From the NCBI GenBank assembly GCA_030428785.1, contig JAUIEF010000006.1:1-64000 (forward strand): a DNA stretch of 64,000 nt, written 5' to 3'. Under the pieces are notes generated by a model. The model had not been told where the DNA came from and searched no databases. It saw nothing but the letters and a program-made list of their open reading frames with translations. Shown piece by piece: positions 9,869 through 19,229 of this stretch. The first letter of the stretch is position 1, and each line of letters opens with the position of its first letter. The DNA is from a bacterium (GTDB taxonomy: Bacteria > Planctomycetota > B15-G4). Made by a program: the position numbers and the translations under genes.

Positions 9869-11407
9869 TCAGTCCCCGCGGTCGGCGAGGCTGGCCGTCG
9901 CGAGCTTCCGGTTCATGAGCCTGAGCACGACGAGCACGACGGCGAACTGGAGCAGGCAGGTGCCGAGCCCGAACGTCGTCGACGGGTCGAGGTACTCGGC
10001 GAGGCGGTCACCCAGCGGGCGCGCGACGCCGTCGACCTCGGCGGGCACCCACGTCCACGCCTGGTAGGCCCACCACGCGAGCAGCCCCACCGCCTGGAGC
10101 GGCACGAGCCAGGTGAGCGCGACGCGGAACAGGAGGCCGCCGCCCGGCGCGTCGCCCTGCGGCGCCGCGACGAGCTCGTCGTGGAACCGGCGCGGGCCGT
10201 GTTGCAGCACCGCGAAGCCCGCGAGCGCGCCGGACACCATGAGCCCCACGCCCCACACCCAGTCCTGGTTGCCGAGCACCGTGAGCGAGTCGAAGCCCAG
10301 GTCCACCGCGGACGGCAACCCGAGCAGGAAGCCGACCACGAACGTCCACAGCGTGGCGCGCTTCCGCGGCACGCCGAGGTCGACGAGCGTGCGCACGGCG
10401 AGCTCCACCATCGCGATGAGCGAGGAGAGCGCCGCCGCGGCGAGCCCCGCGAAGAACACCGCGCCGAGCACGCCGCCGAAGGCCGGCATCTGCTGGTAGA
10501 GCACGGGCATCCACACGAAGGTCAGGCCCGTGCTCGCCGGCCCGCTCTCCGTGACGAGCGTCGACGGGTCCTGCCCGGCCAGCGGCGCGAGCGCGAACAC
10601 GGCCGGGATGATGGCGAGCGCCGCGAGCAGCGACGCGCAGTTGTTGCCGACGCCCGTCGAGATGCACTCGCGTCCGGCGCGCATGTCGGAGCCGGCGTAG
10701 ATCGCGTAGCAGACCATGAGGCCCCAGCCGGCGCCCGTGCTCCACGCCGACTGACTCAGCGCCTCGAGCCAGATCTTGTGGTCGTGGGTGAGGCGGTCCC
10801 AGTCGAAGGTCGTGAGGAACGCGACGCCGTCGCCCGCGCCCTCGAGCGTGAGCCCGCGCACCGCCGTGACGACGAGCACGATGAAGAGCGCCGGCACGAG
10901 CACCTTGCAGACGCGCTCGATGCCGCCGGTCACGCCGAGCGCCACGACCGAGCACGCGACGCCGATGGAGAGCAGGTGCACGCCCGCCGGACCCCACGTG
11001 TGCGTGAAGTCGACGAAGGTCGCCTCGGCGTTCCCGGGCGTGATCGCGGCCGCGCCGCCGCTGATCGCGAGCCACAGGTAGCGGAGCGTCCAGCCGCTCA
11101 CGACCGAGTAGTAGAAGAGGATGGCGATGGTGCAGAAGGCGACGAAGCCGCCGCGCCACGCCGCCCGCTCGCCGAACACCGTCGCGAACGCCCCCACCGG
11201 ACCCCGCTTGCTGCGCCGGCCGATCGCGAACTCGACCATGAGCAGCGGGATGGACCAGGTGAAGAGGAAGATCGCCCACGGGACGAGGAACGTCCCGCCG
11301 CCGTTCGCCGCGAGGATGCGCGGGAACCGCCAGAGGTTCCCCGTGCCGATGGCCATGCCGAGCGTCGCGAGGAGCAGCGCCCAGCGGCTGCTGAAGGTCT
11401 TGCTCAA
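9869..11407 (-). CDS. Neurotransmitter:sodium symporter (SNF) family transporter
   Basis: SSRWALLLATLGMAIGTGNLWRFPRILAANGGGTFL is diagnostic of NSS family TM1; TTG start in a TTGA overlap. Confidence 0.92.
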   Translation of the reverse strand: MSKTFSSRWALLLATLGMAIGTGNLWRFPRILAANGGGTFLVPWAIFLFTWSIPLLMVEFAIGRRSKRGPVGAFATVFGERAAWRGGFVAFCTIAILFYYSVVSGWTLRYLWLAISGGAAAITPGNAEATFVDFTHTWGPAGVHLLSIGVACSVVALGVTGGIERVCKVLVPALFIVLVVTAVRGLTLEGAGDGVAFLTTFDWDRLTHDHKIWLEALSQSAWSTGAGWGLMVCYAIYAGSDMRAGRECISTGVGNNCASLLAALAIIPAVFALAPLAGQDPSTLVTESGPASTGLTFVWMPVLYQQMPAFGGVLGAVFFAGLAAAALSSLIAMVELAVRTLVDLGVPRKRATLWTFVVGFLLGLPSAVDLGFDSLTVLGNQDWVWGVGLMVSGALAGFAVLQHGPRRFHDELVAAPQGDAPGGGLLFRVALTWLVPLQAVGLLAWWAYQAWTWVPAEVDGVARPLGDRLAEYLDPSTTFGLGTCLLQFAVVLVVLRLMNRKLATASLADRGD

Positions 11408-12009
11408 CGGCCGCCCTCCCCGAGCAGCTCGCGCACGGTGTCCGCGCGGTCGCCGTCGGGCTCGAGCTGGAGGAAGAGCCGGCCGAACTTCTCGCGTCGC
11501 GCGTCGCCGCCCATGCCGTCGAGACCCTGCATGCGGACGAGCGCGTAGGCCGCGTCGGCGCGTCGGGTCCCCGCGCTGCCCGTGCCGCGCTCGAGCGCGC
11601 TGTTCGCCGTGCGCCAGTGGTCGTCCGCGCGGAGCTGGAGGAAGAGCGCGAGGTGCGCCTTGCCCTTGGCCCACTCGAGGTCCACACGGGTCGTCGCGTC
11701 GGCGTCGCCGCCGACCAGGCCCTCGTCGGCGTGGTCCGAGGCCTCGTCGAAGCGCTCGAGCGCGAGGCAGGCCTCGGCGGCCGCGAGCCGCAGCCGCGGG
11801 TCGGCGCCGTGCTCCTTGAGCGCGCGCCCGGCCGTGAGGAGCGCGTCGGAGGCGTCGCCCGCGGCGAGGCTGTCCCGCGCGGCCGTGAGCGCGGCGTCGC
11901 GCGCCTCGGCGGCCGGGTCGCCGCAGGCGAGCGCGAGGGCGAGGGCCGCGCCGAGCGCGAGACGCGAGCGTGCGCGGCGGCTCCGGTCGTCGACGGGGGG
12001 CTGCTCCAT
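11404..12009 (-). CDS. TPR-like lipoprotein
   Basis: LALGAALALALACGDPA lipobox-type signal, then Ala/Leu/Asp-rich helical repeats; start chosen at MEQPPVDD. Confidence 0.6.
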   Translation of the reverse strand: MEQPPVDDRSRRARSRLALGAALALALACGDPAAEARDAALTAARDSLAAGDASDALLTAGRALKEHGADPRLRLAAAEACLALERFDEASDHADEGLVGGDADATTRVDLEWAKGKAHLALFLQLRADDHWRTANSALERGTGSAGTRRADAAYALVRMQGLDGMGGDARREKFGRLFLQLEPDGDRADTVRELLGEGGR

Positions 12010-12152
12010 GGCCGGTCCTCCTCCTCGTGCTCGTGCTGCCGGCGCCCGGCGGGGCGACTCGAGGCGGCCAGCATTTCGCCTCGGCGCGACGATGTCCACG
12101 GGAAAGAGGCCGCCGCGCCCGGCCCGGGAACCGGACCGCCCCACCCGATACC

Positions 12153-14957
12153 ATGCGCGCCATGCCCCGCACCTTCCTCGTCGACGGATCCGCCCTCGCG
12201 TACCGCTCCTACTACGCGCGCGGCCCCGGTCCCGCCTACGCCTACGCGTCCTCGCTCCTCTCGCTCATCGAGAAGGAGGCGCCGGACTTCCTGCTCGTCG
12301 CGATGGACACGCCGAAGAAGACGTTCCGGCACGAGGCCTACGGCGAGTACAAGGCGACGCGCCAGAAGACGCCGCCCGAGCTCATCGCGCAGCTCCCGAC
12401 CTTCGAGCGCATCGCCACGGCGCTCGGCATGCCGGTCTACGCGCTCGAGGGCTGGGAGGCGGACGACGTCATCGGCACGCTCGCGAAGCAGGCGTACGAG
12501 GCGGGGCACGAGGTCTACGTCGTGAGCGGCGACAAGGACTTCATGCAGTGCATCAACGAGCGCACGTTCCTCTACGTGCCGGCGGGGACCAACGCGGAGC
12601 CCAGCGTGCTCGGGGCCGAGGCGGTGAAGGAGAAGTTCCACTGCCGGCCCGACCAGGTGGTCGACGTGCTCGCGCTCATGGGCGACAGCTCGGACAACGT
12701 GCCGGGCGTGCCGCGCGTCGGGGAGAAGACGGCGCTCAAGCTCATCGACCAGTACGAGGGCCTCGACGACATCTACGAGAAGCTCGACGCGGTCAAGCCG
12801 GCGTCGCTCCAGGCGCGGCTGCGCGAGGGCAAGGAGAGCGCCTACCTCTCCCAGGACCTCGTGACGATCCGCCGCGACAGCCCGATCACGGTGGGCCTCG
12901 ACGACCTGCGCTACGAGGGCCCGCACGCGGAGGAGGCCCGCGCGCTCTTCGTCGAGCTCGACTTCCCGTCCCTCATCAAGCGGCTCGGCGAGGACGGCGG
13001 CGGCGAGCAGGTCGAGCGCACGGACCACGTCGTGCGGACCGCGGAGGACTACGAGGCCTTCCTCGACGCGCTCCAGAGCGCCGAGCGGCTCGTGTTCGAC
13101 CTCGAGACGACGTCGCTCACGGCGCTCGAGGCGGAGATCGTCGGGCTCGCGTTCGCGTTCCGGCCGCACGAGGCCTGGTACCTCCCGGCGAACCTCCCGG
13201 AGCCGATCTTCGGGCCGGGCGACCGCGGGCGCACCGCGCGCGAGCGCGCCGACGGCACGGGCGACGAGGAGGGCATGTTCGCGAAGCCGGGCGCCGCGAC
13301 GACGGGCACCGGCCTCCCCGGCGACCCGCTCGTGCCGCCCGAGGGCTCGGACCTCCGTCGCTTCCTCGACGACCTGCGCCCGGTGCTCGAGGACGCGGGC
13401 GTCGCCGTCGCCGGCCAGAACCTCAAGTACGACCTGCTCGTGCTCGGGCGCTACGGCGTCGCGCCCGCCAACGTGGCCTTCGACACGATGCTCGCGTCCT
13501 ACTGCCTCGACGCGCACCAGGCGCAGCACGGCCTCGACTTCCTGTCGCTCAAGCACCTGGGCGTCACGAAGATCCCGACGTCCGACCTGCTCGGGAAGGG
13601 CGCCAAGCAGATCGGCATGTGGGACGTGCCCGTCGACCGCTGCGGCGAGTACGCCTGCGAGGACGCCGACTGCACCTTCCGGCTCTACGAGCTCTTCGAG
13701 GAGCAGCTCGAGGGCTCCGAGGTCGAGGGCGTCTTCCGCGAGATCGAGATGCCCGTGCTCTCCGTGCTGCGGACGATGGAGACGCACGGCGTGCTCGTGG
13801 ACCGCGACCTGCTCGCGCGCATCGGCGCCGAGATGGGCGAGCGCATCGAGGCGCTCAACAAGGAGATCCACGAGCTCGCCGGGGAGGAGTTCAACGTCGG
13901 GAGCCCGAAGCAGCTCGGCGAGGTGCTCTTCGACAAGCTGGCGATCCACGAGGAGCTGGGCGTCAAGCGCATCAAGAAGACCAAGACCGGGTACAGCACC
14001 GACGCGAGCGTGCTCGAGTCGCTCTCCGCCCACCCCATCGCGGCCAAGGTGCTCGAGTGGCGCCAGCTCACGAAGCTCAAGGGCACCTACGTCGACGCGC
14101 TCCCGGCGCTCGTCCACCCGTTCAGCGGGCGCATCCACACCTCGTACAACCAGGCCGTCGCGGCGACGGGCCGGCTGAGCTCCGCCGACCCGAACCTCCA
14201 GAACATCCCCGTGCGGACGGCGGAGGGACGGCGCATCCGGGAGGCCTTCGTCGCCGAGGAGGGCTGCGTGCTGCTCGCGGCCGACTACAGCCAGGTCGAG
14301 CTGCGGCTGCTCGCCCACCTCTCGGGCGACGAGGTGCTCCTCGAGGCCTTCCGCTCCGGCGAGGACATCCACCGGCGCACGGCGGCGCTCGTCTTCGGCG
14401 TGGAGCAGGACGAGGTCACCCCGGAGATGCGCTCACGCTCGAAGGCGATCAACTTCGGCATCATCTACGGGATGGGCGCCCAGCGGCTCTCGCGGGAGAT
14501 CGGCGTGAGCCACAAGGAGGCGACGGCCTTCATCGAGCAGTACTTCGAGCGGCTGCCCAAGGTGAAGGAGTGGCTCGACGGGACGCGCGAGGCGGCCCGG
14601 GAGACGGGGTACGTCTCGACGCTCTCCGGGCGACGCCGGCGGCTCGACGGTCTCGAGGGCGCCGACCCGCGGACCTTCGCGGCGCTCATGAACGTCGCGG
14701 TGAACACCCCCATCCAGGGCACGGCGGCGGACCTCATCAAGCTCGCGATGATCCGGGTGCAGGCGGCCCTCGAGGAGCGGGGGCTCCCGGCCCGGATGAC
14801 GCTCCAGGTGCACGACGAGCTGGTGTTCGAGGTCCCGGAGGGCGAGGTCGACGCGCTGCGCGAGCTCGTCGTCCCGCTCATGGAGCAGGCCATGCCGCTC
14901 GACGTCCCGCTCGTCGTCGACACGGGGGTCGGAAGCAACTGGCTCGAGGCGCACTGA
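12153..14957 (+). CDS. polA: DNA polymerase I with 5'-3' exo, 3'-5' exo and polymerase domains
   Basis: MPRTFLVDGSALAYRSYYA; exo motifs FDLETTSL and GQNLKYD; AADYSQVELRLLAHLSGD, KAINFGIIYGMGA, LQVHDELVFE. ATG at 12162 is the alternative start. Confidence 0.95.
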   Translation: MRAMPRTFLVDGSALAYRSYYARGPGPAYAYASSLLSLIEKEAPDFLLVAMDTPKKTFRHEAYGEYKATRQKTPPELIAQLPTFERIATALGMPVYALEGWEADDVIGTLAKQAYEAGHEVYVVSGDKDFMQCINERTFLYVPAGTNAEPSVLGAEAVKEKFHCRPDQVVDVLALMGDSSDNVPGVPRVGEKTALKLIDQYEGLDDIYEKLDAVKPASLQARLREGKESAYLSQDLVTIRRDSPITVGLDDLRYEGPHAEEARALFVELDFPSLIKRLGEDGGGEQVERTDHVVRTAEDYEAFLDALQSAERLVFDLETTSLTALEAEIVGLAFAFRPHEAWYLPANLPEPIFGPGDRGRTARERADGTGDEEGMFAKPGAATTGTGLPGDPLVPPEGSDLRRFLDDLRPVLEDAGVAVAGQNLKYDLLVLGRYGVAPANVAFDTMLASYCLDAHQAQHGLDFLSLKHLGVTKIPTSDLLGKGAKQIGMWDVPVDRCGEYACEDADCTFRLYELFEEQLEGSEVEGVFREIEMPVLSVLRTMETHGVLVDRDLLARIGAEMGERIEALNKEIHELAGEEFNVGSPKQLGEVLFDKLAIHEELGVKRIKKTKTGYSTDASVLESLSAHPIAAKVLEWRQLTKLKGTYVDALPALVHPFSGRIHTSYNQAVAATGRLSSADPNLQNIPVRTAEGRRIREAFVAEEGCVLLAADYSQVELRLLAHLSGDEVLLEAFRSGEDIHRRTAALVFGVEQDEVTPEMRSRSKAINFGIIYGMGAQRLSREIGVSHKEATAFIEQYFERLPKVKEWLDGTREAARETGYVSTLSGRRRRLDGLEGADPRTFAALMNVAVNTPIQGTAADLIKLAMIRVQAALEERGLPARMTLQVHDELVFEVPEGEVDALRELVVPLMEQAMPLDVPLVVDTGVGSNWLEAH

Positions 14958-14976
14958 GGGCCGGTTGTGCCCGATC

Positions 14977-14994
14977 TCTCGCTTTAAAGCGAGA
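14977..14994. other. Perfect 18-bp palindrome TCTCGCTTTAAAGCGAGA downstream of polA
   Basis: Directly read; reverse complement is identical to itself. Confidence 0.9.
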
Positions 14995-15301
14995 CTAAAA
15001 CTGTATTCGGTGACTTGACGCCCTCGTCATCTCGCAGTATCAACAAGCCACAGGGCAAGACCGGAGCTGGAACGAGAGCCAGTTTCGCACCGCGATCGAC
15101 AGGGCAAAGATCGCTCGCAGTTCGGGTGTCGAGAGAAGCAGGGTTCTCGTTCGGGCAACGTTCCGTCCTGGGGCAACTCCACAGACGCCGAGGATCCGAC
15201 CGGGTCCTCGCTGGAAGAGGTCCGTCCCCACGGCACTGGGTCACGGAAACGGTTGCTCCGTCTCTCTCTGTCAAGTCTTTCGTCTTCGTGAGCCAGTACC
15301 G

Positions 15302-16519
15302 ATGAAGTTCATCCGTTCCCTTTCCATCACCGGCGCCGCCTTCGGCCTGCTCGCCGGTTCCGCCGTCTCGCAGATGGCGTCCCACGGTCCCGTGAGCGCC
15401 GACTCGTTCGGCTTCCCCGAGACCTACACCGACCAGGCGGGCACCACGCTCGTCCAGGGCGTCGACATCACCGACCCGCTGCTCCTCGCGATCCTCGAGG
15501 CGCCGAATCTCCCGGACCCCACCGGCCCGCTCGACGTGGGCACCGGCAACTTCTTCGGTGAGTTCTTCTACTGGGCGGGAGACACGACGATCGGGACCGC
15601 TGGCGGCGACGCCCTGCTCGTCATGGCGCTCGAGGGCGTCTTCGACAACGCTGCCGAGGCGATCATCGAAGGCGACCAGCTCGTCTTCAGCCGTATCCGC
15701 ATCCGCATCGACGTGGGCAACGACCCGGCGAACGCCGGCACGTACACGGTCATCCACCCCTTCGGCGAGGTCGAGTTCGAGGTCACGGCCGCCGACATCG
15801 CGGCCAACGGAGGCACGCGAGTCATCAACTACACCGACGACTGTCTGCACCTCAACATCCTCAACCCGTCCTGCGGCGTCGCGATGGGCAACCAGTTCAC
15901 GAACGTCATGGACCCGAGCATCGCGTCGATCAGCCACTTCCTCGCCTGGGACGCGGACGCTCCGGCGGGCTACATCGGCGACCCCAACATCGGGCACACC
16001 GTGACGGGCTCGCCCACGGGCAACAACTTCTTCCGCGTGGAAGGCCCGAACATCGGTATCGGCGCCGTGGGCAGCGAGATCGCCGACGACGATGCGATCC
16101 AGACCTCGCTCTTCAGCGTGTCCGGCAAGCTGGCGCCCGAGGTGCTCAACGCCTGGGTCGACCTGGGCGGCGGCCTCACCGGCAGCGGCCTCCAGCCCGT
16201 CATGACGGGCACCGGCGACCTCACCCCGGGCTCCGAGTTCAGCGTCCAGGTCAGCACGGACTCCCCGCTCACCCCGGGCATCATGTTCTTCGGCACGCAG
16301 GCCGGGAACATCCCGTTCGCGGGCGGCATCGTGGTGCCCGATCCGACGACCGGCTTCCGCCGCAACCGCATCACGAACGCGGCGGGCACGGTCGGCTTCG
16401 GCGGCATCTTCCCGGCCATCGCGCCCGGCACGGAGCTGTACGTCCAGTACTGGCTCCAGGACGCCGGCGCCCCCGGCAACTTCGCGGGCAGCAACGCGAT
16501 CCTGGGCACCGTCCCCTGA
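15302..16519 (+). CDS. Secreted protein, paralog 1 of a tandem pair
   Basis: Signal peptide MKFIRSLSITGAAFGLLAGSAVSQ; C-terminal FFGTQAGNIPFAGGIVVPDPTTGFRRNRIT shared with the next gene. Confidence 0.8.
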   Translation: MKFIRSLSITGAAFGLLAGSAVSQMASHGPVSADSFGFPETYTDQAGTTLVQGVDITDPLLLAILEAPNLPDPTGPLDVGTGNFFGEFFYWAGDTTIGTAGGDALLVMALEGVFDNAAEAIIEGDQLVFSRIRIRIDVGNDPANAGTYTVIHPFGEVEFEVTAADIAANGGTRVINYTDDCLHLNILNPSCGVAMGNQFTNVMDPSIASISHFLAWDADAPAGYIGDPNIGHTVTGSPTGNNFFRVEGPNIGIGAVGSEIADDDAIQTSLFSVSGKLAPEVLNAWVDLGGGLTGSGLQPVMTGTGDLTPGSEFSVQVSTDSPLTPGIMFFGTQAGNIPFAGGIVVPDPTTGFRRNRITNAAGTVGFGGIFPAIAPGTELYVQYWLQDAGAPGNFAGSNAILGTVP

Positions 16520-16754
16520 TCGCGACCTCCTAGCGAGGACGCAGCCCCTCCCTTCTCGGGGCCCCCGTCCGGATCGCGTGCGTATCCTCCAGCTCCGCAC
16601 GCCCCGGGCGGGGGCTCGTTTCTCCGAGGCGTCGCTCCCGTGCCCGGAGCGGCGCCTCGTCCATGTCCCACCACGACCGGCGCGCGTGCACCGCGCTCGC
16701 CGACGGGCTCTTCCCGGCCCGACCGTCACTCCCGCGACCACCCAGGGCAACACC

Positions 16755-17888
16755 ATGTTCACCACCAGGACCACTCTCCGTACCTCGATCGCCGCCGCGA
16801 CGCTCGCCGTGGCGGGGACCGCCGGCGCCCAGATGCACGCCATCGGGCCGCTCAACCAGCACACGTTCCCCGAGTCCTTCACGGACTTCGGCGGCACGAC
16901 CGTCGTCGCGGGCATCGACCCCGCCGACGGGCTCCTCCCGTTCGGCCCGCTGCCGGACCCGCTCTCGCCGCCGGACGTCGGCAGCGGCAACTTCCCGCTC
17001 GAGGTCCTCTACTGGTCGGCGGGCGCGTCCATCCCGACCGGGGTCGGTGACGCCGAGCTCGAGATGGCCATCGTCGGCTTCTTCGCCAACGACGCGGTCA
17101 TCGAGGGCGAGCAGACCGTCACCTCGACGATGCGCATCCGCGCCGACCTCCTGTCGGCCGGGACCTACACGGTCACGCACCCGTACGGCGTCGAGGAGTT
17201 CGAGGTCGTCGCCCCCGGCGACAAGGCCATCAACGAGACCTTCGACGCGTTCCTCACCGGCACGAACCAGTTCAACGCGCCGATGAACGCGGCCTTCGCG
17301 CCCATCGGGCCGACGCTCCTCGAGTGGGACACGACCCTGCCCGCCGCGCCGGCCGGCTACCTCGGCGACCCGGGCATCGACCACACCGTCGTCGGCAGCC
17401 CGCTCGGCACGAACGTGTTCCGCATCGAGGGCCCGAACGTGGGCGGCCTCGGCATCGACAGCATCGAGACGGACCTCTTCTCGATCGCGGGCAAGCTCGC
17501 CGCGCCGGCGCCCACCGCCTGGACGGACCTCGGCGGCGGTCTCGCGGGCACGGACGGCATCCTGCCGACCCTGCGCGGCACGGGCGACCTGTCCGCGAAC
17601 ACGCCGTTCAGCGTCGACCTCGCGGGCGCGCCGCGCGACTCGCTGGGCATCCTGTTCGTCGGCACGCAGGCGGGCAACTTCCCGTTCGCCGGCGGCATCG
17701 TCGTCCCGAACCCGTCGACCGGCTTCCGCCGTCAGCGCATCACGGACTTCGCGGGCGAGATCTCCTTCGGCGGGAACTTCCCGGCCATCGCGTCCGGCAC
17801 GACGATCCTCGTCCAGTACTGGATCCGCGACCTCGGCGCGCCGCAGGGCTTCGCCGGCAGCAACACGGTCTCGGGACTCGTCCCCTGA
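16755..17888 (+). CDS. Secreted protein, paralog 2 of a tandem pair
   Basis: Signal peptide MFTTRTTLRTSIAAATLAVAGTAGAQ; C-terminal FVGTQAGNFPFAGGIVVPNPSTGFRRQRIT parallel to the gene at 15302. Confidence 0.8.
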   Translation: MFTTRTTLRTSIAAATLAVAGTAGAQMHAIGPLNQHTFPESFTDFGGTTVVAGIDPADGLLPFGPLPDPLSPPDVGSGNFPLEVLYWSAGASIPTGVGDAELEMAIVGFFANDAVIEGEQTVTSTMRIRADLLSAGTYTVTHPYGVEEFEVVAPGDKAINETFDAFLTGTNQFNAPMNAAFAPIGPTLLEWDTTLPAAPAGYLGDPGIDHTVVGSPLGTNVFRIEGPNVGGLGIDSIETDLFSIAGKLAAPAPTAWTDLGGGLAGTDGILPTLRGTGDLSANTPFSVDLAGAPRDSLGILFVGTQAGNFPFAGGIVVPNPSTGFRRQRITDFAGEISFGGNFPAIASGTTILVQYWIRDLGAPQGFAGSNTVSGLVP

Positions 17889-17898
17889 TCCGACCGTG

Positions 17899-17931
17899 AC
17901 GCCCGGCGCCCTCCGCGGGTGCCGGGCGTCG
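17899..17931. terminator. Perfect 10-bp stem hairpin GACGCCCGGC...GCCGGGCGTC
   Basis: Immediately 3' of the CDS ending 17888. Confidence 0.5.
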
Positions 17932-17979
17932 CACGCTCGAACCCTTCCAGGCTCCCCCTCCGGGGGGACCTCCCTCCCG

Positions 17980-18024
17980 CCCCCTCCCGGTCGGTCGGTG
18001 CGCATCCCGCCGGCCGGGAGGGGG
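17980..18024 (+). terminator. Rho-independent-like terminator: CCCCCTCCCGG...CCGGGAGGGGG followed by TTCTTCGTT
   Basis: Perfect 11-bp stem plus T-rich tail between convergent genes. Confidence 0.55.
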
Positions 18025-18084
18025 TTCTTCGTTCCCGGGCGGCGCCGGGCGCGACGACGTCGCGCGCCGGCGACGCGTCAGCCG

Positions 18085-19224
18085 TCAGCGCACGGGGTCG
18101 ACGCGCGAGCGCGCGTCGCGCGTCCACGGACGGAGGAGCTCGTCGAGCGCGGCCTTCGCGTCGAAGGTCGCGTTGCCGAGCACGGCGCCCGCGACGCCGG
18201 CCGCCGGCACGACCGCCATCTCCGTGGTGAACCCGGGACCGCGTCCGCCGTGCGTGACGTGCGGCGGCGGACCGGCGTGCACGCGCCAGCCGAGCCCGCC
18301 CTCGCCGCGTCGACGCGCGCGCCCCGTCCGCGGGCGGTGCACGTGCTGGAGGACGTGCAGCGGGTCGTCCTCGTCGAGCGACGCCGCGAGGTGTCGACGC
18401 AGCAGCGGCGCGAGGTCGCCGACGGGACCCCACAGCCCGCCGTGCGGCGAGAACACCGGCCGCCGGCGACGCACGCGGTCCCACGGACCGGACGCGACGC
18501 CGTCGCGGAACCCGCCGACGGCGCGCACGAGCAGCCCCCACCGGGACCACCGGCGCACGTGACCCGTCGCCGTCGTCGCGGCGCCCGCCTCCGAGACGGA
18601 CGCCGGCGGCACGAAGCCCGTGCGCGTCGCGCCGCCGGGACGGAGCACGCGCTCGACGAGGCCCTCGCGGAACGGACGGCCCGTCCACGCGGCGAGCGCC
18701 TGCCCCATGACCGCGTAGCCGAGGTTCGAGTACCGGAAGCCCGCGCCCGGCGGACGGGTGAGCCAGGCCCGCCGCGCGAGGACGCGCGCGAGCGTCTCCT
18801 CGGGGTCGGGCCACGGCTGCTCCTCGTCCACGAACCAGGCGGCCGCGTGGAGCTGCCGGTCGCCGAAGCCGGCGCCGTGGCTGGGCAGCTGCCCGAGCGT
18901 CACGGCCTCCCAGCGTCGGCGCTGCTCGCCCCGCGCGTCCGGCACGACGTCGGGCGCGACGTCCACGAGCCGCGTGTCGAGCGTCCACCCGCGCCGCCGC
19001 AGCTCGAGCAGCCAGTCCGTCGCCGTGAAGACCTTGGTGAGCGAGTACCACGCGAAGACCGTGTCGGCGTCGGCGGGGCGCCCCGTCGCGAGGTCCGCGA
19101 CGCCGTCCGCCGCGACGTGCGTCCCGCCGTCGGCCGTCACGACGACCGCGGCGAGCGCCGGGACCCGCCGCCGCGCGCGCAGGCCGCGCAGGACGTCCGC
19201 CGTCACGCGGTCGTCGTCGCGCAC
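18085..19224 (-). CDS. Serine hydrolase, class C beta-lactamase / DD-peptidase-like family
   Basis: SLTK (SxxK), YSN (YxN) and HGG motifs in the expected order; GTG start inferred. Confidence 0.85.
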   Translation of the reverse strand: MRDDDRVTADVLRGLRARRRVPALAAVVVTADGGTHVAADGVADLATGRPADADTVFAWYSLTKVFTATDWLLELRRRGWTLDTRLVDVAPDVVPDARGEQRRRWEAVTLGQLPSHGAGFGDRQLHAAAWFVDEEQPWPDPEETLARVLARRAWLTRPPGAGFRYSNLGYAVMGQALAAWTGRPFREGLVERVLRPGGATRTGFVPPASVSEAGAATTATGHVRRWSRWGLLVRAVGGFRDGVASGPWDRVRRRRPVFSPHGGLWGPVGDLAPLLRRHLAASLDEDDPLHVLQHVHRPRTGRARRRGEGGLGWRVHAGPPPHVTHGGRGPGFTTEMAVVPAAGVAGAVLGNATFDAKAALDELLRPWTRDARSRVDPVR

Positions 19225-19229
19225 CGCCG

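Noticed and set aside
15015-15305. 96-aa ORF in the polA downstream intergenic region
   Set aside because: No good ribosome site, no homology-like motifs, overlaps the likely leader of the next gene.
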